64,000 nt of DNA, taken from contig NC_079879.1 of assembly GCF_029227915.1 (NCBI RefSeq), positions 30,134,501 through 30,198,500 of the forward strand, read 5' to 3'. This document shows, in pieces, positions 13,401 through 25,400 of this stretch. The translations under genes were made by a program, and so were the position numbers. Origin of the DNA: Hydractinia symbiolongicarpus. Lineage: Eukaryota; Cnidaria; Hydrozoa; Anthoathecata; Hydractiniidae. The notes under the pieces were generated by a model. It did not search any database, was not told the DNA's origin, and was given only the letters and a program-made list of their open reading frames with translations. Position 1 is the first letter of the stretch, and each line of letters begins with the position of its first letter.

Positions 13401-16400
13401 ACAAGTGTGTTGATATTGACATTCGAGGGATTTCAGTCTTGCAATAGCCAACAAATAAATAAAACCATGCAAATGAATTTTCCAGCTAAATAATTATTTT
13501 GAATTTTTAAATATTGTATTGGTCAGATAAAGCTGCGAAGTGAAAATACTATACGAAATATACCATGGCAAAATATGAGGTTTCATTTATTGTTAGCTGT
13601 TTAAACCAGGTTTCTCTGATGAACGCAAGCATCAAATTACAAAATTTGTAAATAAACATCAGAGACTTGTGTTGGAGAGAAGTCGTTGACAACTTTCCTA
13701 TATTAATTTAAAAATGATTAAATTAGTACATCATACTCATAGATTTCAGGATAACTCAACAAAAACGCTGTAGCATAGCTAAACCATTTACATAGGAATT
13801 AACTAAGCAATCTTTCAGCTAAGTTATTAACCAGTAATTTCCATTTACTTCAAAATTGATTAGTCCCCAAACAAAATATCAAAACAACAACAACAACAGA
13901 AATAAGAACAACAAGCAGAACAGTGAGTCAACAAAAAAACAACACAAACTCAAACCTTCAGTGAAAGACTTTGAAATTGACATGATTGATTGACTGGCAG
14001 GGCTTCTATCAGTTAGAACTTGGTCCAAACCATAAAGTTGTTGGATAAGCAGGAAGAAGTACTTTCTTGCAGCATGTAAAGAAACACACTGAAAGAAATA
14101 AAGAAATTTAAGTTAATTAGCATATCTAAGACAAAAAAAAAGAGTTAAGCTATTATGTATTCACTGAAACTGATATTGGTATTGGAAGCAGATGAGCATT
14201 TGATAAACAACAGAATGTTGAGTCAAGCATACTTCAAATTGTTGAGTAAAGAATACTTCAAAAAGTATTTTTAATATAGCAAAATTACTTACATCAGGGT
14301 AATAATTTAGACTTTCACATATTGTATGACTTTCTATAATTATACCATATAATGTTCTCAATACATAATAATAATACACCAGTTTATCTTTTACAAAACA
14401 AATGATGCAGCTGACACATAATTAAAATCAAAGTGTCTTTCTTTGCAATGTTAAAAAGAATCATTACTTACCATCATGATTTTGTACTTCTGCATTTAGA
14501 AACCATTTCCTAAAAGCCATAATGCTGTCCAGGTTAAAAGAATTAGTCAAATGTTGCGTTAGGTAAGACAGTCGTAATATCATATTGGAAGCTGATGAAC
14601 GCTCGATAAACAACAACAAAGCTGTGTTTGATGAAATAGTGTCTTGGAAAACATCAGTTTGAATAGGGATACTATCACGCTGACAAAACACAAGTGTAGG
14701 TGAATCACAGTAGTCGTTCACACAAGGGATTAACGAATTAATTTTACTGTTGTGAAATTCATCTAATGAAGCTTCAGTGATAAATTGACTGATACTCTAG
14801 AAATTTTTTAATATTGTAAACAAATTGTGTACACAAAACATAAATGTACCCAAAACACCTTAATGGTACAAAACCTACCATTTTGATATGAAAAGTCAGT
14901 TCGCTTTTACAATATACTTCGTAGCAAGCTTGCTTCACAGCTGTTTCTTTACTGCATCCATTTGTAAGAAGTTTAGAAGTCAAAGATGAAGCTTGCAACA
15001 TTTTTGATGACCTGACTAAAATTGAAAGAAATAGTCAAAAAAACATTTTGAAAATTTAAACACCAACTTTTTCCTTACCATTATTGTTGTTTCTCTTAAC
15101 TTCAAGATGAATTTTTTGGATAAAGGATATCATTGAATGGTCACTCAAGGCTTGTGACTTCATTAACAGATTGATATCAATTGTATCCAAAATAACACCA
15201 TCTCGCTACATAAATATAAAAAGAAGCTTGTAAAAGTCATCCTAAAAAATGCTAATAAAAACAGTGTTTTATCTTTACCTCTGATGGTATGTATATTTCC
15301 ACACCACGGTTTCTCATAGCACGAGATATTTCGCCATATTTTGGATCCATTGACATAAACAACCTGCACATATAATTCTCCTTTAAGTTCTTAAATTTAT
15401 CTGTCTTTTCTCCACAAACGCAACAACAGATCAATACATACAAGAAAAGAATCAAATTCATACCTGAACTTTGGATGAGGTACCACTTTTGGTATTTCAC
15501 CATTTATCACACCCCTTTCATCTATTGTTAAAACTCCATTGGGTTCCAGTAACGCATTTAATCGGTCCAATATGGACGAGCTAACACATAAAACATACAG
15601 GCTACTACTTGGAACAACACATTCATATTGATCTTAAGGTGACAAAATGATGATTAAACTATTTCGCACAGGTCAAACACTCAAGAAGCATTTTCAATTT
15701 TTTTGTTCTTAAATATTCATGATAAAAGATTTTGACAATTAAGTATTCTACAAAAATTGTCCCACAGAAATTGTTGCTATTTTCTACTGTCATATTTGTG
15801 AGAAAGTTTGAACATTAAAAAATAATTTTTTTGTGTACCTGCAAAAATTTACATTTTCAATCAGCAGCCAATGGCCCTTCTTTAAAGCATTGACAAAAAT
15901 GCCATCCACCCATTCAAATTGTCCTTTGCTTTCCCTACTCTGTGCAATTGTTTGACGTAACTTGGTCAATTTTTCTTTAAAATCTCCTAAAATATTACAT
16001 AGCCAATTACAGTATTTCATTGCAAATTAATTATAGAGAGTAGTTTTTATTTGTTTATAAAATTTAGGCATACTTAATGCAGAGAATGACTGTAATACTT
16101 GGTTGTATTTATCCATCATTACATCAAAACTTGCACTCAATTCATCTAAATTCCTCTCATTGTCATGTGTAACAGCTAAAACATATGTAATTATAATGAC
16201 ACTGATAGAACAAGAGAGTTTCAATTCTTTTTTTCTAAACATTAATTAAAACAGAATAAAGATAAAGGTTTATCATGGCATATCTGTGTGTCCATTTTCT
16301 ACTGAGATGTTTTTCTTGGTAACCTCCTATTAAGACAGCGAGTATAACCCATGAAATTAAATTAAAGCCAAGCTACTTAGTGATTCTAGTTTAAATCCTG

Positions 16401-19400
16401 CGTACAGCCAGGTAGTACATAAGTGATGCACAAAGGAGCTTTTAAAACAGAATGTTGGGGATCTTGACGATAATAACAAAAAATTATTCCGTCACTCTTT
16501 TTGGTTATTCTGCTGTTTTAAAGGACCACACAAGTTGTGGTTGGTATAATCTAAACAATTCTTGCTTTGTCATGTCAATTATTGTTACATCATCAAAATC
16601 TGTACTTTTAATTCATCCAAATAGTGAACAAAATAAAAATAAAATCTAAGAAGGTTGTCATCATTACAATTCTCTGGAAGGCAGAGAAAAAAAGGAAAGG
16701 AAAATGTTGGTCGGAATAAAACCTTGATTAAAAATAAAAGAGGAAATCTTGCAAGTCACCCATCAGATTTAAACCTTCCGTTTAAACTGTCTATTACAGG
16801 TCTGGTAAAAAGGATGAAGCAAATAATCTGCTAGTACTCACGTGTGAAATGACACACTGAACAACTTAAAGAATCTTTTAAATTTACAAATAGTCATACC
16901 TTGTAAATTTTCAAGCAGCTTTTCTTTTATTTGAAAAAGCAGCGTAAATTCACCATGTGGGTTATGCTGCAAACAATGACATAACATTGTGTCTATCAAC
17001 GCAGACACATCTTTATAAAACTTCTTTATGTGAAACGATACATTAAGCTAAAGAGAAAGTGAGATTGTTACAAAATTATATGGTGAAGCCAATCCATTAC
17101 ATATGAAATCTTTAAAATATAGCTAGAGCCATTCTCAAATATATTGTATGAAAAGTTTATCCACACAAGCACATTTTCATTGATTTTGGTGAACCTATTA
17201 CTTATTTTTTCTTCAGGGTCACCTGAGACCAAATCGGGTCCAATTCCTTAAAATGAACTTAGATCACTCATTTCGGGACGCACTGGACGTAATCAAAAAA
17301 TTTACATTTAAATATTACCTTAACTATTTATCAAAGGAGTTTGATTCTATATTTCATTTTGATTAGCGTATAAACGCGCTAAGCAAAGGTGAAACAAAGT
17401 AGATAATATTACGGTCCATGCAACCAGTGTATCACTATCGTGTTTACAAGTATAATTTAGGAAACTTAAACGTAACTGCAAGTTTTCATCTCTATCTAGC
17501 AACATGTTGTTCACACATTTACATGCAGAGTTAATCATAAAAACAGAAAAAAATTCAATATTTAAATTAATCATCACCTGTTCAAAACCACCAACAAAGT
17601 CAGACGTATCCATACCACTATTCATTGAAAGCACATCTAGTTTTTTACCTGATAAGTTGGAAAGAATATGCACTAATGAATTTTTTCCTGTTGCCTCCGA
17701 CCCAACCTAAAATGGGTAAGTATTTTAATAGGCAACTATGTAATAAATACATCAATATATTCCCATGTAGCAAACCGCAATAGGAAATTGAGTTCTTACC
17801 AAGATAGCTAACCACTTCATTTTTACGCACATCATGAGTGACTCTAAGTGAGGTATACTTGATCGCAACAACTGATAATTTTGTCTCTGGGGAGAACACA
17901 TGTCATTGTGTCTCTTAATGCTGGTTGAACCAATCTAATTAAAGCATGCATAAAACTTGTGAATACCAGTGACTGATATATCATGTGGCCAGCCACCTTA
18001 ATTTTGAAGGATGTACCACAAGGGTGGTTAAAGCTCCTGTAAGCCGTTTGAAGATCCCATTAAAACTAGCAGAAATCACTGAGTTTTTTTAACCAGACAG
18101 CCCTAGTTGGGGATTGAACTGATACCAATATGTTCAAAGAGTACCTAGTACATTTTATTTGCACCAAGCCCATGAAACAAAACTTTTATGAAAGCCTTTC
18201 AAAATAACAATAAAGTATGATGGCAAGTTTTGCTGTACATATGGAGAGCACAAGTAAAATTTTATCTGAAAAAAAACAGGGGTAAACGTCCGTCCAAATA
18301 AATGTTAGTTTTTTTAAAATATACCGTAAATTCTGATGATGTCAGTTTCAAATGACATTGCCGTGTTTTACATCTTTCAGGTAGGCTGAAATCCTTAAAG
18401 ATATTTTGATATCTTTTAATCACCTAAAACAAGAAATTTATCTGTATCAATAAAAAAAGTCCTATTTATACATTTGCAAAAATATGTTTGAGTGAAATTC
18501 GTCCTAACTTGTTAATGTGTATTTTTTTCTAGTGTGTTTCTGAAGAAACGTTTCTTTGCAAAAGATGTTGTTGATCTTTTACTGCATTTGGTACATTCTA
18601 ATGGATACGAACTAGCAAAATTTGGGTAGGTATTTATTTTGTTAAAAACCTCTTTTGTGAGTACTTATTTTTTGTAAGAGGAAATTATCCTGAACTATTA
18701 AAACTGCTTCTAATTCAATTACTCAATAATATGCTCTGCTAAACACTGTGAAAATTATGAAGTTTATCAAACATTAAACATGTACATTCCATATGATAAC
18801 CATCTTTTTTGTTACTTCCTTCAAGTTGAAATTAGTTTCCCAGTACTTTACAATTTAAAAAACCTCAAACAAACCAAAACAAGTTTAAAAACATTTTTTT
18901 TTTGCTTTTTTTACTAACCTGATGTTTGTCTTCAACAATTCTCATACGATCTTGATACAACAACCCAACAAACTTTCCAGGATCATCTTCACCCTAAAAT
19001 ATTTTTCACAGTTTAAAAATAAAATGCAATATTTACATATTTAATTCACCTTTGGACCAGTTAAGGATTGCATGACTAGGTGTCAGTTGCAATCTATGGT
19101 TACTAACTAAATAGGGGCCGTGTTGATGATATCTTAGTGTAAGTAATTTTTTTCTCAGTTGCGAGTCAATGGATAAGTAGGATGTACAGATTCGCTTTAA
19201 CCCTATTATACCTGAGCTTTTTTGGCCCTTGTAACCCTGGGGGGGGGCGGCACAAAGTGCCCGTGGGACACAAATCCTGAACCACTTGTGCTTAAGTGAT
19301 GAAACTTGACTCAGTTGGAGAATGTGTTTGTACAAACGCAATCCAGGTAAAAAAAATAATTTGATGACGTCATAGGGATTAGAAATGACGTCACACATGT

Positions 19401-22400
19401 GAAAAATGGTCATTTTCCCAATTGTTCAGTACGTTTTAATTTCTGCGTGTTAATAATGATACGGCCTTGATTCTTGGTAGATTTGTGGAATGAATACCAA
19501 AATATGTGTTTCACAGGAAAAAAAGTAATTTTAATGACGTCATTGGGATAAAAAATGACGTCATTTCGGCAGAAAATTCATATTTTAACAATATAGATAC
19601 AAAGAACCGTTCTACCAGAAATATTGATGCTCATGTCATTAAACTTGGCATATATGTAGAACAGGGCATGCAAAGATAATCGAGATAAGTAAAACAATAT
19701 AATGACGTCATTGGGATCCGAAATGACGTCAATTTGCTAGATCGATATTTCCTTCAAATCTGGTCTGCTTTTTGTCCCTAGTAACCATATAATCACCTTA
19801 GCAACACCTTGGTTACCACTTAGTAACCAACATACATGTAATAAATACTTATATACCCAATACAACCTTTTATAACATTCTTACATGAATGTCAACGGTT
19901 TTCAAAATTCCAAAAAAATTACCCCCGTCCAAAAAATGCAATACCCCCAGCAAAGTTCAAAATTTTTCCGAAATTTTTTTCGTCAGAAACCCTAATAAAA
20001 GTTCGGAATAGTCACAAAATTTTAGCACTTAATCACATGTGTATCCAAAGTTATGCCTAGGTAAAGAGGCCGCAGGCACTTTGTGCCCCTCCCCCAGGTA
20101 TAATAGGGTTAAACATGGTTTTGTTGGTTAATTCCTTGGCAACAGAAACAAAATGATTATTAAACCCAGGTGCATGCATGACAGCCAGGATTGTTGACAT
20201 AATGATCTTACAATTGATAGGTTTGAAAATGTTATTTTAAGCACTGGTATGGTCGTCTCTCGGAGAAAAATACAATGAGTAAAAGATAAAAAATCTTTAA
20301 TAATAATGAAATATTATTTTCAGTAATAATTTTTATAATTTATCATCCCCATTGTCATTATTAGCCACTAGTGAACTTTCTGTAATTTAATTTATATTTT
20401 TGTTTGTTCCACAAGTAGTCATTAGTTTAATTAAACTAACTACCCTTACAACTTTTTATATACAGGTGAAAATTCCTGGCTGTAAACATTGCCTGATCTT
20501 GTAGCAAGTTTGTTCCTCACACTAAAACTGAATCACGTGAAGTATACAGGAACAAAGAAATTTCGTTACTTCACTTTTTCCATTTTTTTTTTTGCAATTT
20601 TTATTTTTTGGGATTGTTGCCAACTGAAATTATTGGACCTTAGGACATGCAATTCATTGTGCAGGTTCCTGTTTCTTATTTATAGGCCTGATTATTGAAA
20701 GAACAAAATTTGAATAAAACATGATGTAGCTTTAGCATATAATTAGAAAGGGTCAAGTATCACATTGAGGCTGATATGTACTTTAATAGACTTACAGAAG
20801 ATGATAGAAGCTCACACCACCTGACTATATCACGGATATTAAACTCCCATGGACTTCCTTTTCTACCAAATTTTCCATCTACAACTATGTCTTTGTGCAA
20901 CTATTAAAATGAAAATTATTAATAAAATAAAATTGAAGTCATAATAAATACTAATAACAAGTTATTCACTATTTTTTCATTCCGAAAAGCCTGATTGATA
21001 CTTACAGTGGCATTAAATTTAATCATATTACAGATTTTCACTTCATCAATTTGAGGGAAAGCAGTTTTAATAATAAGATGGAAATCTTCTGGTGTCATTG
21101 CATCAACATAAACCTAGACAAATTCAAAATATAAAAAGAATAACAAACCAAATTATAAAACTTATAAAATTATATTTCTAATCTATTTCAACAGCAAAAA
21201 ATAAGTTATCCAGAGTGATTAGGACCTAAAACATGACACAAGGTTAATAATCATTCCCAAAAGACACAGACTTACTTTTGTAAATCGATTTAAAAAAGAT
21301 TTTGGTAATCCTTTTCTTCCACCACCTTCACGCAATGGATTTTGACAAGCAAATATTTTTGTCTTCTCTTTTTGAACTTGAAATGTTTTGTTTAATTCGG
21401 GCACATAAACCTAAAAGCAAAAACAGGTTACAAAATCCATGGGTCAAGCTTTATTAATATTGCATTAATAAAGATTCAATATATTGTATTAAATTTTATC
21501 AAATTTTTAAAATTCCAAAAAAAAGTCTAAGGAAAAATTTTTGGATTTTATAAATTTTAATAATTTCAAGGTTGTAAAGTTGGCCTAAATTTTTGCTAAT
21601 AAAATTGTTTAGGGAATCTTAACTTCATATTATGTTCATTTTATATCTTTATCAAACATGTAAAGTGGTATTTCTAGAAGAGAGGGATTAAAATGTACAG
21701 TCTGTTTGATCCCAACTAGTCCCCATATCCTCTTATTTCATTACTAGACTTTTAAAAAATTATCCCTGTTTGTATTTTCTGTGTAAAACTGAAGCAGCAT
21801 GTTCAGCAGCAGTATATCAATAAAAAATATTGACTTCCTTTCTAATTATTTTTCTAATTATTGTTCTACTTATCCAGAAATTTAAACTAAATGCCGTAAC
21901 TTACTTCAGCACGATGGTCAAAACATGCATTCAGACCTTCCAATACAGATTGTGATGCAAGGTTAAGCTACAATAATAACACAGACAAGATATATACATT
22001 AGGCTTAAAGAAAATTGTCAAAAGTGAAGATAATTATAGTACTAAAAACCATAACTACTACAAAATGTTTTCTTGATTAAAAAGATTTGTAAAAGTATAC
22101 AAAAATTTCACATAAAAATATCAAGTTCATGTAAAACTGTTATGATAGTAAAAGAACAATACTAAACATTTATAGGAAGAAGTAGATTTATGAAATAATT
22201 AAATACCTCATCAAACACCACCCAGATTCCAGCTTTTAAAGCTTTCAGTAGTGGTCCATCCCTCCAAGCAAAAGTTCCTCCTGTAGCCCCTTCTACAGGT
22301 AAATCCGATCCAAATAAATCTGAAACATCCTTAAGAAAAGACAACAAAATCTCTATCTCCGTAAAAGTTAAATATACAAAAACAATTTTTTTTTTACTTA

Positions 22401-25400
22401 ATATAAATGTTGGTAGGTCTGTTAGTAGTAGTAGCAAAAAATACAAAATGAAACTTACAGTTTCTTCTGACAAGTTTATTCTTACAATATTGTGTCCAGA
22501 TAATCTTGCCACAGCCATCACTAAACTAGTTTTTCCTACACCAGGTGATCCTTCTAACAAAATTGGCCTTGTAAGTTGTAAACCTCGAAGTAAATGTAGT
22601 GCGTTCTTTAGTGTTGTTTTCGCAGACAGATTGTAGCTGTCTCTCTCAGCTCCGGCCAAATGTCCTGAGAAAAGTAGAATTTTCGACTTGCAAATCTTAT
22701 TTTCAAATTATTTGAAAATTTCTGATACTTTTGTACACCCTTTTAAAGTTTTGAAGGTGGTATCAACTAGTTACCCCTTCTTTGAGGCATTTACATTATC
22801 ATTTTTCTTACCTTCACAATTATTTCTACATCTACCAAAGAGAAGAGCTTAGGTAGACTAGTCGTTAGCCAGTGGAAAATCCACAAGGTTTGGCCGTTCT
22901 TTTTTTACCGCATCATGTGCTTCTCGCTATTGCGCAGCTAAGCTACCATTTTGCGTGACAGACAGACAGACGTATATGGGTATTATAATATAGATTTCAC
23001 TTATCAGGCATTTTTAAAATACATCAAATTAGTCTGTAAACTCATTCTCGCAATGCCGTGTTTTATGTTATTTTGTATTTTGGTTTTAACCTTGTTTTAC
23101 TCTAATCAATATTTTTACTTACTCAGATAGTGATAAGTATTGAAGTTTCTAACTGTATCTTTGTCTAACAAATATGTCCCATAATTTATATATCCTTCAT
23201 CTGCAACAATGTATATAACTTACCTTTAGGTATGTGGAAAGGGCCAATGCTAAAGGTGTTACGATTTGTAAAATAAGTTGCTGGTGCAACTGAGACTGGT
23301 TCCAATCCAACTTGTTTGTGCAGAAAATTGATACATTGTGTTTTAATACTAGCAGCCCTTGTGCCAGCTACTTGTGAAGAATTTCCTGAACCAATAGAAT
23401 CAATGAAGACCAAACAAGCACCATGAACATATGCATGCTCAGCAGATATGATTGCAGCGGAGAGGTTTTCAAGCTCTTCCATTGCTGCATCATTTTCTTC
23501 AAATTTACATACTGTGTTTACAAACTGAACCCACGAAAGCAGATCACGAATGCTGATAGTAAATCTGCAATTAATGAAAAGGAATTAAAACAATTAACAT
23601 GACTTAAAATATGTTTTAGCAAAAATTGAAAAATGGTTATGAATCATTTAAAAGGTGACTTGCCTGTTGCCAATTTCTGTTTCTTTAAACCACTTGAGGA
23701 AATCAACAATAGCATCTCCAAAACCTGAAGCTAAACGCAAAAATTCTCACAAAGATAAATTGTAAATTAATCAAAAAATAATAGAATTCAAGCTAACAAT
23801 TGTTAGTTTAAAATTTAAAGTTGATGAAATTATTTTCATTGGTGTAACAATTTCAATGACATAAACAATGAAAATTGTATATTCTTACTTTGGCAGCTAG
23901 CAAATGCTTTCAAGCTTAATCCATACTTTATATTATGTTCAATAATCTTTTTTAAATCATCATAACTATCTGATGGTGAACACCATATTTCTGTAAAACG
24001 ATTTCTCAATGCAGGCGAAAGCTAAAATTGAGAACAACAATAAAATAGATGCATATTAATACTACTTTAAACAACACATTTTGAAATGTGTACACTGTAA
24101 ACAGAAACAACCACGTTTTCTCTCTTGAATTATTAAACAACACTTTTGAAGGTCAATTACACTTTGAGAGAACAATTTTTGGGCTAATGATAAAGTAGTT
24201 ATGTATACTTTGTGAAATGTGTTGCTTATTTTTCTCATTATCACCAATAAAGACATTAAAATAACTGAGTCACTAACCTCTTTCTTGCCAAAGTCACCAC
24301 CTGGATTCATTGTTGCAATAAGACGAAAAGATTCTTTCGCTTTTATTATATCAATATTACCAACTTTATTTTCAACTTCTCCTTTTTCAGATAAAACTAA
24401 CAATCGATCTGTCTCAAGGACACTGTTTAGTCTTTCCAACACAGAATCGTCAGCTAATGATATCTCATCAATTAAAAACATCTGTCCTTCACGCATTGCA
24501 TTTACTAATGGGCCATCACACCACTCAAACAATCTTTTGTCATCTGTATCCTGAGAGATATTTAAGTAAATATAGGTTAAGTAAAACATGGCTTATATAT
24601 ATTTTAAAAACACAATATTGCATATGCTGTATTACCTTGGCTCGAACAGGGCGTAGACCTCCAAGAAAATCTGCTGATTCGGTGTGCATATGGCAGTTTA
24701 CGGCATAAAGCTGCTGTGCATTGATTGAAGCAAACAGCTGACATATCGTAGTTTTTCCACAACTAAATTCAATAAATAAATAATTTCAGGTTTCAAAATA
24801 TATCATTTTGCGGATTAAAATTATTAAAAAAAGCCAAACATGTTCATGAAACAATATAAAAACTTTTCCTTACCCTGTTTCACCCACCAGTAATACTGCT
24901 TCACCAAACTGGAGAGCTCTTCCCACAAGAAATGCCAACCGTTTCATGTTACTTGTCCACACAATATGCTTAAATTCTTCAAGTGTGCAATTTAGTACCT
25001 ACAACAACAACACATAAGTCTTTTTCGAAAGCAATGAAAGTAGATTATATTTTTAAATATTTATTGCAGACAAAAAACAAACAAAAAGTTTTTTAATGAG
25101 AAATAAAATAGCCATTAGCCCATAGAAAATCCACAGTAATCATTAAAATAATGTCGAATTTGTAACACAAATTTGCTGCAAACATTAATAAAGAGATTAA
25201 AATTCAAACCTTTTTTGATAACTTAGAGGAAGACAACGCATTACCACCATACAAACTCTTGAGATTGATTTTCTTTTTAAAGTTTTGCTCCAAAACCTCT
25301 TTAATTAAGAATGTCTCATCTTCTTTGCGACATCGACCAGCTATCAGCAAATAACCTGTATTTGGGAAAAATTATGTTTAAATTAGAAAAGTTTTAAAAA

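Noticed and set aside
19033-19413. 126-codon minus-strand frame
   Set aside because: It crosses the end of the piggyBac-type MITE and its G-run; composition is not protein-like.
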